A DNA stretch of 64,000 bases, taken from contig NW_024037058.1 of assembly GCF_015706575.1 (NCBI RefSeq), positions 3,837,754-3,901,753 of the forward strand. Reading direction: 5' to 3'. Positions 1 to 11,639 of this stretch are shown here, piece after piece. Position numbers and translations under genes: made by a program. Positions within the stretch are counted from its first letter, which is position 1, and every line of letters begins with the position of its first letter. The stretch is from Patiria miniata. Its lineage: Eukaryota > Echinodermata > Asteroidea > Valvatida > Asterinidae. Below the pieces are notes generated by a model. That model had not been told where the DNA came from, did not search any database, and saw only the letters and a program-made list of their open reading frames with translations.

Positions 1-161
1 CAGCCAAGGATGTGCAAAGTCTGACAAAAGTCTGACATATGTACACTTCTGAATAACACTTGTGGCTAGACTATAAATTGGGGCCCCAGTGTGAATGGGT
101 GAAACTTATGGCCAGATGTACAGTACACATACACCAGTTCAGCTCTGCTTTTCCAAGTCAT

Positions 162-235
162 AAGGAACTAGAAAGCACTCAGAGAGCGCAAACCTTTGCC
201 AAGGCTAAACAATTCCCCACCTATATTGTGCCAAT
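162..235 (-). repeat. 3' fragment of a dispersed repeat (same family as 13101-13397)
   Basis: Read on the minus strand, this segment matches the end of the element at 13101-13397. Shared parts are an AATTGTTTAGCCTTGGC block, then TTTGCGCTCTCTGAGTGC and TTTCTAGTT. Only the terminal ~70 bases are present, so it is a truncated copy. Confidence 0.7.
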
Positions 236-639
236 GTGGGACCCTTCGGTGGGGCGTGAGAAATACCCGGATGGGAAATTACCAAGGCGCGATGACCGCG
301 AGTGTTGGAGGGCGCCGTCTAGTTAAAAACACTTCATAACGTGATAACAACTCATAAGAATGATTTAATCTGTCATATTTAGAATATGAGGTAATGTTAA
401 TTGGTTTAACCAGTTCTTTTCAGAACCACACTTCTTCCAAGAAGAGACTACTTTCCACGTGGTGTTACTCGCAATCTTTCTACTTTATCTCATCCACCAT
501 ACAAAGCTTCAGTCATTATGCATGGATGAAATAAGTCTTTGAAGGACAAAACCCACTATTGAGTTTACATCACCCAATGAAAATGCTATCTTAGTTTGGC
601 TGTGGCTGGCTGCTATATCAGATTCGAACCAGCCGGCTG

Positions 640-790
640 ACCCCGGCAGGCTCAGTGGTCGACTGGTAAGACGTCTGCATAAGCAGGAAGTCGAGGGTTC
701 GAGTCCCACCCGAGTGATTTTTGTCTCACAATCACTCAGAACAACACTGAGTATGAGTGCATGTAAAATACATCGGTGAAGCGCAAAATT
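640..790 (+). repeat. tRNA-derived SINE-like element
   Basis: The segment has a box A-like TGGTCGACTGGTAAG and, 25 bases further, a perfect B box GGTTCGAGTCC, the internal RNA polymerase III promoter arrangement. The acceptor arms do not pair, so this is not a functional tRNA gene. An AT-rich tail follows. A decayed tRNA pseudogene is the alternative. Confidence 0.5.
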
Positions 791-1042
791 TATACCTAGA
801 TTTATAGCAATTTGTGATAAATACCACGTGACTATAACATTACTGCACATATTTTGCCTCCATTACAAACTTTTCGTAAAAATCTTTCCCAATTGTTACC
901 AACAATTTCGTTAAGTATTAATTGATTTTGTTTGCTTCTTTTTTTACAATTAAATGGGGCAGTTATATTTTATGGGAAATTTAGGGGGCTTATTTTGGTC
1001 AATTCTCCAGGAACAGACCAACTGACCACCAAGCGACCTGCA

Positions 1043-1501
1043 CAGGGTGAGTAAAAAAAAAAAACCCCAAATGTTGGGACTACTGTTTTAGTGACGTTCT
1101 GCATGTAGCACTTTCAAAATGTAGGATATAAAAGCCAAATTTATCAGCTTTCTTTTAGTACAAAAATCATTTAAATCACTCGTGTACTTTTCAAGTTTAC
1201 AAAAAAGGTGTGCGTTCTTTCAGCAAAACGAAAACAATTCACACACATCCCTATGTGATTTCTTTTCGTTTTGTTGAAAGAACACTGATCTTTTTTGTGA
1301 TCCGTGGACAGAACCTTAAAACGGTGGTTGTGTTTAAAATTATGTAACTTGAAAAGTACATGAGTGATTTGAATGATTTTTGTACTAAAAGAAAGCTTAT
1401 GAATTGGGCTTTCATATCCTAGATTTTGAAAATGCCACATGCAGAACTTCCCTAAAACAATGGCCCCAACATTTGGGTTTCTTTTTTTTTTACTCACCCT
1501 G
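1043..1501. mobile_element. Palindromic Tc1/mariner-type MITE (family A, full length)
   Basis: A 459-bp element whose two halves are long inverted copies of each other, starting CAGGGTGAGTAAAAAAAA and ending in its complement. TA follows the right end and a mutated CA precedes the left. The centre is a hairpin built on GTTCTTTCAGCAAAACG. It has no transposase. The CAGGG.../TA pattern fits IS630-Tc1-mariner elements. Related arms occur at 9401-9690 and 11279-11534. Confidence 0.8.
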
Positions 1502-2089
1502 TAGAAGCTCCTGCCAGAGCTTAAAAATGGGATCTTGTCCTCGTGTCATTTGCCTTCCAGTTTTCCTGTTTACCTATACATGTACTTGAAGTTAATGAAT
1601 TAATCAAGCTGATCTCAAAATCTGCAAATCCAATTGTTTTGACACGGTTATTTTTTAAATAGTTTTATTTCAGTGATTGAATATTGATCGTCTGTATCCA
1701 AAGTTTATGGCCTAAAGCTGTACATATTGTTCTTGTTGTGTGAGCCATTATATAATCTATTTTTCCAAATGAAAGCGAAAATTGTATGAGTTACTCAAAT
1801 TGAAAATGAGTTGGACAACAAATGTATAAATTGCTTATATGAAAAATCAATTCATACAAAAATGAACAGTTTAAATAATATGTTAAGTAAGGAATCATTT
1901 AAATCAACACTGATCATTTCTTTGTTAATTTAATGGTTTGTTGTTATTTTAAGACGTTTATTAAATTATATTTTGAATTGATTTCTGCGAATTCATATTT
2001 TTTTATTGCTTGTGATCCTGTCTTTTTAAAGCTTTTTCAGAATCATCTTCGGACCTACCCTCAGTGAACGATTTGTTGAATGACAAAGA

Positions 2090-2390
2090 AAGGAAGTGTG
2101 GAGTGTCATGGCCGAGCTGTTAAGAGCAGCGGACTCATGCTCTGGTGTTTCAGAGGCATGGGTTCAAGCCCAGGTCTGGACACTTGTGCCCTTAAGCAAG
2201 GCACTTAACCATTATTGCTTCGTCCTTCGGATAGGACGTAAAGCCGTAGGTCCCGTGTGTTGTGTAATCCAATGCACGTAAAAGAACCCAGTGACACTTA
2301 TCGCTAAGAGAAGGGGTTTGCCCGGTGTTTCTGGCCTCCTGTTAAAACTCCCATGTGCGCGGAGTATTTAGGAGAAGAACCAACCAAGAA
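2090..2390 (+). repeat. tRNA-Leu-like SINE
   Basis: The head resembles tRNA-Leu/Ser: TGGCCGAGCTGTTAAG (box A), an anticodon-like GACTCATGCTCTGG and GGGTTCAAGCCC (box B). The arms AGTGTC and GGACACT can pair. The body follows with GCAAGGCACTTAACC, TTGCTTCGTCCTTCGGAT and GGACGTAAAGCCG. I associate this body from memory with SINEs abundant in echinoderms and some other marine deuterostomes. No functional tRNA is implied. ORFs read through it are spurious. Confidence 0.75.
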
Positions 2391-2959
2391 ACAAGAACCA
2401 AGATCAAAGCAACATTCCATTTGACAAAAACCACATTGGAACATTTCTAAATCAGATTCTCCCTACCTTTTTTTAAAACTAGTGAGAATTTGATATGATA
2501 CAACAAAGATAAACTTGAAAATCTTAAAAAGGTCAGAACGCAAATGTAGGATTTGTAATCTTTTGAATATTGACATCCGCTGAGAATCCTTTTGGCTAAT
2601 CACCACGGGTGGATAATCAGCAGATCCTTCACCCAGTAACCCGATTAATCCATAGGGCTTTGATTATCTCAGATAAGTAATTGGATTTGCCCAGATTACA
2701 TCCATTCTAAGTTGTGAGAATTTCCACCAATTCTTTTGAAAGTAACAATAGTAAGGCGAGATCACAGTCCCACTCACAATTACATCTTGCATAATTTCTT
2801 GTACGTACACCTCAAATTGGCATCAAAATACTCCCCAACCACACACACAGAATGGTATACAACTTAGGACTCTCATTGTTTTCTTCTTTTTGTTCCTATT
2901 GTTTGGACAACATTTTGCACGACATGTCCCATAAAGTTTGTGCACAATACCTTCTGAGG

Positions 2960-4560
2960 ACTTTGGCTCAGGTCCTTGGGGTTATTTTATCGCAGGCATA
3001 ACCCATTGTTCCAGGTCCTCGCAAGTGAAGGCACACATCTTTGTATTGTGTCAGTCGAGGATATCCCATTGTTTTTCTTCTCTTTATAATAACTGCACCT
3101 CTCGTTGGTTTCGTAAAGCTTAACAGGCATAACCCATTTGTTCCAAGTCCTCGGATGAGAAGGCACACATCTTTGTATGGTGTCAATCGAGGACATCCCA
3201 TTGTTTCTCTTTTCTTTATACTAACTGCACCTCTCATTTGTACAAACATGTGCCTCTCTATCCTCGTCTGTGAAATATGTCGTCCTCACAAACAACCCCA
3301 TCATTCTAAATTGATAAATGGCATAGCATTTTAACCTTAAATGATATTAACCCAATTAAAATACTATTATTCTGTTCCTTGCTTTCCATTATTTCTTTGT
3401 ACTTGTAGCTACTATGTTTGTACACATTTTCCACTCGAGGACTGTGTGTCCTCGATTTACATCATGAACATGTTCATCCCTCTTATTGACGTTGCTCACG
3501 ATCACCCCCTTCACCTTAACATTAAACGTGAAAAATTGTTTGGCGTTACAATGTAACTCAATAAAGAGACCTGTACTCGTTGGTTTTTTTTTTACATTGT
3601 ACTCATTTTCCAATCGAGGATTGTCCTTACTTGGGTAAGTACATGTCCTCATTCAGAAAAGGAATTCCCTCATGTGTCGTCAATTAATATATGTACAATG
3701 TTACAGTTTCCGCATTATCCGTACGAATATCTCGTTAAAGGAATTTGATTCCGTTACTTGCCCTTGTTTTTCTTTGTTCTTTCACCATCTCTCATTGGTT
3801 TTTAACACGTTTCCCAATCGAGGACTGTCCTCGCTTGGGTAAATGCATCTGTCCTCGGAAAAGAGGTTTCGTAATTGTCCTAGATTTACACCATAACCAT
3901 GTACATCTCATATCCTCGATAGATTGACACCATTGCTTGCGCTCCCCCCCCCCCCCCATCATACACTCCCATTGTAAAAACCCATGTTTTATCATGTTTT
4001 CCTTGAGCAATCCTCTTCATTTTCCGATTTTCCAGAGAGGGGGAACCTTGTGTGGACGTGGGCAAGTACTCAAAACGTCTCTGCTACTATACATGATTAT
4101 GTGGACCTCTTTTGTTCATAGTTCCACAAAGAGTATGTTAGGTTAAAGCACACAAATCGAGGACATCCTACTGGCTTTCTTTATTTTACGTGTACTAACA
4201 GCACCTCTAGTTGGTTTTGCACACCTTCTCCCAGTCAATGACTGTCCTCAATTGACCTATCGCCGTTTGCGAGTTAGCCACGCCCCTTAGACAACCCTAT
4301 GGAATTTTGTACCTTGAGTTTTGTTTGTCTCAGATTTTGCGCGTAGTCCGCGTCCGTTTGTATATCATGTAATTGGACAATATTTCACAAGCTGCGTTGA
4401 CGCGATTCTACCGCTATAGGTCAATTGGGTACGCGTCCTCGATCACAAAAGGTTTCCTACGCGTGTCCTCGTTTCACACCACGAACTTGTGCACCATTCT
4501 AGTACTCCGTGAGAATATATCGCCCTCTCACCAACCCCTTCAACATCGTCTAAAGTGATA
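2960..4560. repeat. Degenerate tandem repeat block rich in TCGAGGAC / GTCCTCG
   Basis: The clearest pair is about 3000-3118 and 3121-3240 (period about 126 bp), sharing AGGCATAACCCATT, GAAGGCACACATCTTTGTAT, TCGAGGA, ATCCCATTGTTT and AACTGCACCTCTC. More diverged units follow around 3385, 3590, 3780 and 4150, each with AATCGAGGA next to a TTTGCAC/ACATTTTCC block. ORFs on both strands here simply mirror the repeat period and are not genes. Confidence 0.65.
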
Positions 4561-4665
4561 AATGGTTGAGCGTTCCACGATAACACGGTAACCCAATTAA
4601 AGGACCTCGATTCTGTTCCTTGCCCTGTATGGGATCTACACGTCTAATAACGGCTGGCAATGCGA

Positions 4666-4682
4666 GGGGGGGGGGGGGGGGG
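4666..4682 (+). repeat. Poly-G run (17)
   Basis: An uninterrupted run of 17 G residues, one of at least nine long G or C runs in this window. Confidence 0.9.
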
Positions 4683-5138
4683 AGCGCGGGGGCAGCGTAG
4701 TAGCGAGCACCGAACGCTCTTGTAGAGGAGATTACAAGAAACTGGATCGCGGTTGAAGAAGAGGTGTAAGTGATCACTGATTAATAGGGTAATGGCAACG
4801 GAGAAGGAAGGAGAAACCACAGAATACAGTATATTCTCGATCCTGGTACAGGATTGTAGAGGTGGCAGGTCTAGTCAGGCAAAATCGGGATCAAATCCTC
4901 CGTGGACTTCTGTCCCAATGTGACATGATTATTTGTAATGGGATGTACGATAATTCTCACATCAGTTTGAAAGGTTTATACGATGAGGCTGGTTTAGCAC
5001 GGATGAATTTATCGCCGCATTTTGCCCTCCATTACTGAAAAAAAATCCTGACTCCGGAAATCCATAAATTATTTGATGCTGTCCTATATTACGATAGAAA
5101 TGTTACATTTCGTCCTTATTGAAAATAAAATCTCTATG

Positions 5139-5731
5139 CAAGGTGAGTCAAAACTGACCTGGATTACTGATGTTTCTCTTGTTTTAAAAAGCAATCAAAG
5201 TAATACACGAATCAAGTTAGTCTTCAAAGAGCATGTTGTTCCGCTCATCTGGAAACAAAAGAATTACTGAAATTGATCCATGTTATCAGAATGTATGCAT
5301 GTTGTACTACAAGAACAAATGAGATTTTAATCGTTTGAGTCGGACTGAAACATTATTTTCACTGTCCGATTTTGTGTATTGAATATGAGAAACATGTCCA
5401 CTCATTTTTTTCTGAAATATTGATGGCGATTCGTGTCTGTTTTCCTTTGCAAGTTTTCATTCATTCTTGGAGGTGGAAAAACGTTTAAGTGGCATTGTAT
5501 TTCATGGGTATTAATCAGTTCGTAGATAGAACGGAACGGTATATGATCAGTGGTGGACAGCTGAATTTTGTGATTTTTTATTACTATATGTCATAACTCG
5601 GGAATAAAGTATGCAAATTAAGTAAAGTTTTTACAGTTACTAGTCAATAATATGTACTTTAATAGAGCGAGCTACATATTTTATTAAACAATTTTTTTTT
5701 CTAATTCGATCACTTTCTTTTTACTCACCCA
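5139..5731. mobile_element. Tc1/mariner-type MITE (family B)
   Basis: Starts CAAGGTGAGTCAAAACTGAC and ends with the complementary TTTTTACTCACCC. The first 320 bases match the reverse complement of 9700-10061 (shared GACCTGGATT, GAGCATGTTNTTCC, AAATTGATCCA, ATGAGATTTTAAT, TTTTCCTTTGCAAGT). No transposase ORF. TA target duplications are not preserved here. Confidence 0.7.
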
Positions 5732-6197
5732 AATGTAAGCCATGTCGTGTACTCATTATACGCCGTTTTTGTGAAGCACATACCTTTTCTTTATCGCATT
5801 CTCTATTCTCATTTCTTATTTATAACGAAAATCAAAATCAACTCGTCAACACATATTTGTTTGTTTAATAGTGAATGTAGTATTTGTTTTCTATTTGTGT
5901 ACCCATAATGATTTTGTTAAGAGGACTTATTCAGAAAATGCTGAGGAAACAGTATCGCTAAGCAAATAATAATTTATGTCAGTTGAAACAATACTACACA
6001 CAATTTTAATCAGCCCGTAAATCTCATTTCTTATCCCTGAATCCACCCATGCTTCCTACAAAAGGGGTGTTGTGTTCGTGAAATTAAGAGTCAGAAAAGT
6101 TAAACACCAAGCAAAATGCATACAGGAAACAATATCTTTCCCGACAATAATAATTAATTGGCAGTTGTCATAGGCTGGGGGCGACCACGTTCTTATA

Positions 6198-6240
6198 CAG
6201 GGTGGTTCAAAATTAAAGGAATCCACTTTTGACAGCAATT
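6198..6240 (+). mobile_element. Solo mariner-like terminal repeat
   Basis: TA followed by CAGGGTGGTTCAAAATTAAA, a typical Tc1/mariner end. No partner end was found, so it is either a solo remnant or a chance match. Confidence 0.35.
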
Positions 6241-6658
6241 TTCACTTACGTTATACATGTACTTAGTTACCTTATTTCAATTGTTTCTTCGCGTACTAGT
6301 AACGTATAGCCCTAATCACCATGCATGGTGAAAAAAAAAACTTATAGTAAAAGTCGCAAGAATAGCTATTTTGAATACAAGTCACCAAAATCAGTCTTGT
6401 CCACGTGTATGTAAATTTGACGTTTTTGCAGTTCACAAACATCACAAACCTTGCCAACAAAATGTTTTGACCTGATGGTAATTTTTATTGAGGTTGTCCG
6501 ATTATTCATGTCGGTGTTAAGATCATCTGTTCATTGTTGCATATACATTACTTGAAAACCAAAATTTAATGTCACAGACAAAGCAGTAGATCAAACACTC
6601 TTGTTTTAAGTTTGCTAACATTAAAGTTAGTCTTCAAACCAAGCTCCGATGACCGTAC

Positions 6659-6682
6659 GACTGACTGACTGACTGACTGACT
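6659..6682 (+). repeat. (GACT)6 microsatellite
   Basis: Six perfect GACT units. The following 6690-8770 stretch shows no gene or recognisable element. Confidence 0.95.
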
Positions 6683-8776
6683 CCCCGTCACTTGTTATTT
6701 GGGCAGTGCTATCGTATGGGAGAACCCCTTACTACAACGAATGGGCCGGATCCCACCCATTCACTGAATAGTCATTCTGAATCAATCTACATGATGTAAT
6801 AGAATTCTGTATGCTCTATAGGACCAACTTTACTAGATTTGCTCATTTTTTTTCTCTTTAAAGCAAAAAAAATACGGAGTAATCTAGCACATTATGCAAA
6901 ATCACGCCCTTGTTAATTGAATAAATTGACCAAAAATCCTGTAAATTTGCATTTTAAATTCGCACAATATCAGCCACTGGAATTCTTAACACTCCATTGA
7001 ACAGCAGTTACGCGTCGAAAATTCTCTCGACCACTGCCTGCTAATTAGTTTGCGATGCCACTCCAGTTTTTCGAGTGCAAATCGAGGAGGAAAAAAACCC
7101 AGAAAACAAGCCCAAGAAGCGGCCGTAGTGTGATGAGTAGAGGTCTCTAGTTCATTATCAGTCTTGCACTATAGAATCAAAGTCCGCGGACAAAAAAAAG
7201 TACCGGGGCTCCAGCGCAACGACCAGCCGGCAATCCTTCCTAATCAGCCCGGGCGATGCCTGTTACATTTACGCTGCCCATCTGTTTTCGCCATGCACAG
7301 TGACCGGTAAAACCTCTTGCTTCTCCGCATCTAGGTTATCAATTAAATTTTGAGGGAAGAGCCCTGCTTTTTAATGCATGCCCATGCGTTCATCAGGAGG
7401 GCGGTGTCGTTGTACTTTGCTGAAATTCAGGAAAGGATAATTCATCGGACTTTGTTTTGAAGAACTTTAAGTCTCTCTCACACGCACTTCCTCAGTATAT
7501 TTTGTAGGCCATGCCATATAGACATGTATCGATTCGTTTGCATCAGTTGTCGATTGTGGAATTGATAGTCACTCGCAAAAGTCATTTTGAACGGAACTAA
7601 TTAAAATACAGGTGTCTTAAACTACACCATTGCCGACTAAAAACAATTCAAATGCGCATGCGTTAGTTAGTAACGGCTCTCGGACTTAAATTCCCTTAAA
7701 AAAAAAAACAGAGCCGTGAATTAGGGGGGAAATTGTAAAATGTATTCCATCGATCAGTATAATAGGCCTACGACTTGTTTCAACAAAACTGAAGAAAGAG
7801 TTACTTTTTGAGAAAAAAAAGTCGGGGGATCCAAATCACATTTCACTTAGTCGATCACGTGATATGTATCGCGCATGCGTAATAAGGTAAATACAGCTGA
7901 AGTCTCTTCCATTTAGTACCAAGGGACGTACATTTGTGCTCAGAAAACAGAGTTAGGCTTGTTTTTTTAACATTGAGTATCAAGAAAAATGTCGTCATCT
8001 GCAGTGAGGTCCGCCTAACGGTTAGTGCAAAATGCCGCTTTCGTATCGCTCAAATTGTTCGTGTAATGAGGATAGATAGAGGTAGTTGTGTCGTCATTTT
8101 TTACAATGTATACGCTTTATTCCGCATTTTCGCCATCAGCACTGGACTTTATCCATACTACTGTCACTAATCATCGTTAAATGGATGTAGTTGACCGTTG
8201 GAATGATGGACGTTCAGTGGTCATAGTGTCAACTTAATTAGTACTGTCTCGTTATATAGTCGCCACAGTCGGACGTCTGACAGTGTCCCGGCCGACCGGT
8301 AGACCAAGTGGCGATATGTCACTCGTCATTTTCTCGAATTGTCACTGTCTATAGTGTGACTCTCACCGCAGGATGTCCGTTCGTTCTGTCAGTGACATAC
8401 TCTAAGAAGCATTAGTCGGATTTGACTAGAAACCAGTTAAATTTGACTAGCCATTCGTGGTCAGCTGGGTGCAACTGAAAATCAGTCAATCTGACTAGAT
8501 TTTTCAAGGCAGTATTATTGACTATATAAAAACAGTTACGGAAATAACTAAAACTGGAGTCAAATCCAACCACATTTTCTAGGCATATTGTGAAACTTTG
8601 CATTTTAAACTATATTCCTAATGTCCTCGTCAATTTTCATTAACTGAAAACCAACCAATATTTTGACTTTGATGGTTTTTAGAGTGTAATACGTTTGTGT
8701 GTTTGGTTTTTCATTTCTTCCGTTTTCATTTTCATCCGTCTTTCCTGATACAATGTTTAGGGCTCCTTATCTCATT

Positions 8777-8818
<42 letters not shown>
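8777..8818 (+). repeat. (ATC)14 microsatellite
   Basis: Fourteen perfect ATC units, followed by a short CCCATC-rich imperfect extension. ORFs through it (poly-S or poly-I) are artefacts. Confidence 0.95.
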
Positions 8819-8819
<1 letters not shown>

Positions 8820-9039
8820 CCATCATCCCCTTACTGTCATTTTCAGCACAATCAGAATCATTCATTACAGCGTCACTTCGACCATGTACCATTACCGCCT
8901 CTATACCTATACCGTTTTCATGAAAGGCTTATATTTCTACAAGGCTTACAAACTCAGAGCACACAGAACCTTGAAGTTGGCTAATCAAACAGTGAACAAA
9001 ACTCAGAATATAAAGTGTGAGTTTGCCCCCCCCCCCTTC

Positions 9040-9270
9040 CAACTATCATCATCTCCAACATATCACCAGCCCGTTCTGCTTGTATCGACGAAAACCCTTT
9101 TTCCGATTCCGTCGCCAGCGCGACTCGGCCATCGACATCCCGGGGCCGGAGAGCCGTCCGCGAGCCCCCGGGGCCGGCCGGGGAAAGCCGGGTGAATATT
9201 TTTCTTGTCCTCTCGGGGTTCCACGAGACGGGTAGAGAAAAGAAAAGAGCAAGGAGGGGAGACTCCGTCG
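9040..9270. other. Local GC-rich island, no gene recognised
   Basis: Contains clustered GGGGCCGG/CCGGCCGGGG motifs and is much richer in G+C than its neighbours. It lies directly before a MITE and 6 kb upstream of musashi. It could be a regulatory CpG island or a short unique segment. Overlapping ORFs on both strands argue against coding. Confidence 0.3.
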
Positions 9271-9400
9271 ATTCCACGGTTTCCCGCTTGTTATTTTATG
9301 GTGAACGTTTGTCTACGGCTTGAGAATTTAAAGGGAACTTTCGTCTGGATTGGACCCTTTTTAGATACGCCGAAACGCGTTTGCCACGATGATGTATGTA

Positions 9401-10061
9401 CAGGGTGAGTAAAAAAAAAAGGAAACCCAATTGGCTGGACCTATTCTTGAATGAAGTTCTGCATGTAGCACTTTCAAAATCTTGGATATGGAAGCCCAAT
9501 TAATAAGCTTTCTTTTAGTACAAGAATCATTCAAATCGCTCAAGTAATTTTCAAGTTACGGAATTTTAAACACAACCACCGTTTTAAATTCTGTCCACGG
9601 ATTACAAAAGGCAAGTGTTCGTAAACGAAAACAATTCACATTCGAATGTGTGTGAATTGTTTCGTTTTTCTGAAAGAACACGCACTTTTTTGAACGAAGA
9701 CTTGCAAAGGAAAACAGAAAAAAATCTCTATCAGTATTTCAGAAAAAAAAGTTGACTTGTCCCTCATATTCAAAGCTCAAAATCTGACAGTAAAAAATAA
9801 TGTTTCAGTCTTTAAAATTAAAATCTCATTTGTGTTTGAATGCCTGTGTGTAATCTGTATTTCTTACTCAGTGGCGTTCCATGGACAGCTTCTTTTGATA
9901 AAACATGCATAACTTGTGATAGCGTGGATCAATTTCATTATTTTTTTTTTCAGATGTAGTGGAAGAACATGCTCTTTTAAGGAATACTTCACTGGCGTAT
10001 CAAATTTGCATTTTAAGGGGAAAAAATGCAATCCAGGTCACTTTCTGTTTGACTCGCCCTG
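9401..10061. mobile_element. Chimeric Tc1/mariner-type MITE (family A left arm, family B right arm)
   Basis: A 661-bp element flanked by TA on both sides (9399-9400 and 10062-10063). The left 290 bp matches the left arm of the element at 1043-1501 through the central hairpin. From about 9690 the sequence switches to the right end of the family found at 5139-5731, ending GACTCGCCCTG. The intact TA duplication shows that the chimera transposed or was inserted as one unit. No transposase. Confidence 0.8.
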
Positions 10062-11233
10062 TAGACAAGTCTAAAAAATTGCTGCTGCGTGAGATGAGAT
10101 CCACCGGGAATTTCCAAAACAATTTCTCCGCAAATGTAAACTATGGTGTGACCCTGATTTTTGAAATATGCTTTTGAGCAGAAATTATGAAACAAAATAA
10201 AAAGAAATGCAGAACTTCGGGCGTAGGCCTACACCTTTAAGACGTGGGGGACCTAGTCAGTGCAGCCGGCCAGCCGGCGTGATGACGTATAATAAAGATG
10301 TTGATGTTTTGTTTGCACTTGGAATTGACTGTCGGTATGATGGGCGACCTTAAAAGACTCGCTAGTCGCACAGGCTCGACGGTAGGTCTCCACGCGTGCT
10401 CATTTCAAGCCCTTTGTGTATTTTCCTTAGCTCCCTCCGTAAAAATGGGTAATTAAAGATATAGCTTTTTTGATTTCCCGACTCGAATCTGGCTCAAGCC
10501 CCTTCTCTCCGCGTGGATAACAGAGCAATCTTACATTGCCAAGAGTGCAGTTGCATCTATTTTGGCCCAAGGCTTAGGGGGAAAATGGACGATGGATCTT
10601 GGTTAATTGGGTAGATCAAAACATCATCCATCAGTTTGTCAGGGATTTTCAAATAAGTTATTGATCATATTGGAATAAGCTGTGCTTTTCTTCCCGAATC
10701 CTGCTCTTCGTTGAAGCCAACATGATGGCGCTATCTTTAAGGTCTGCAACTGAAGAAAGCGCGAGTGAAGTTAGACTTGCTTCCCAAGTCCTTCCGCGCG
10801 CGGTGCATCCACACGACACACTCTTCCTTTCCATACGTTCCATATAGCCTACGCGTCTATAATTCATGTAGTAAAAAGGCCTCATGTAATGTATTATTTT
10901 TTAAATGCAGTCCTTGAAAGAGCACCTTTGTATCCCATTTGACCACATTTTCAATTTTTATTTTGCCATTTACAAGGGTGTTTTGGTGCCTTTTTGGTTA
11001 ATATGCGAATTTACATATTCGTGAGCAAAAGGGTGATGTCATTTCAGAAACCTCTATTTAACAGTTATATCATCAGTTGCCAGAATTTTGGACACTTTGC
11101 TGTCGTAAAGTTTAATTCTTTTCTTTGGTGATTCGTTGTAGTGTCATACATGACAGTAAGCCAATGGGCAAACTGTTCTCACAAATGTTTTCAATGAGCA
11201 AGTTTTTGGGTATATTGTAACAGAAAACCCATA

Positions 11234-11278
11234 AACCAAATATATAGCGCCGCTATAAGCGGCGCTATATATTTGGTT
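11234..11278. repeat. 45-bp near-perfect palindrome
   Basis: Two 21-bp arms starting AACCAAATATATAGCGCCGCT, perfectly complementary around a 3-base centre (11255-11257). It sits exactly at the broken left edge of the family A half-element beginning at 11279. It could form a hairpin or cruciform. Confidence 0.9.
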
Positions 11279-11534
11279 GTTCTTTCAGCAAAACGAAAAC
11301 ATTCACATAGGGATGTACGTGAATATTTTTCGTTTTGCAGAAAGAACACTTCATTTTTTTGTGATCCGTGAACAGAACTTTAAAACAGTGCTTATGTTCA
11401 AAATTCCGTCACAGTACACGAGTGACTTGAATGATTCTTTTACTAAAAAAAAATTATATTAATTGGGCTTTCCATGCAGAATTTCATTACAAAAATGGTC
11501 CTGCTATTTGGGTTTCCTTTTTTGACTCGACCTG
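11279..11534. mobile_element. Family A MITE, right half only
   Basis: Matches the right arm of the element at 1043-1501, from the central hairpin (TCTTTCAGCAAAACG) to GACTCGACCTG followed by TA. The left arm is missing and is replaced by the 45-bp palindrome. Confidence 0.75.
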
Positions 11535-11623
11535 TATACATTCCAGTATCTTTTTCTCATAAATGTTGAATTTTCTATCCTATCCGTAACTACCATTCTT
11601 GTCGTGGTTGGAGGTTTTTTTTT

Positions 11624-11639
11624 GGGGGGGGGGGGGGGG
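11624..11639 (+). repeat. Poly-G run (16)
   Basis: Nine T followed by 16 G. The next kilobase (11640-12590) shows no gene or recognisable repeat. Confidence 0.9.

Noticed and set aside
640..720. Possible functional tRNA gene with a perfect B box
   Set aside because: The 5' and 3' acceptor arms do not pair and the anticodon arm is irregular; it reads as a SINE head.
2096..2180. Possible tRNA-Leu gene
   Set aside because: T-arm pairing is broken and a SINE body follows directly, so it is a SINE rather than a tRNA.
2968..3249. 93-codon minus-strand ORF with two repeats of a CPRLTPYKDVCL-like unit
   Set aside because: It mirrors the 126-bp DNA repeat and has no independent coding evidence.
8697..8984. 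Poly-serine or poly-isoleucine ORFs
   Set aside because: They are translations of the (ATC)14 microsatellite.
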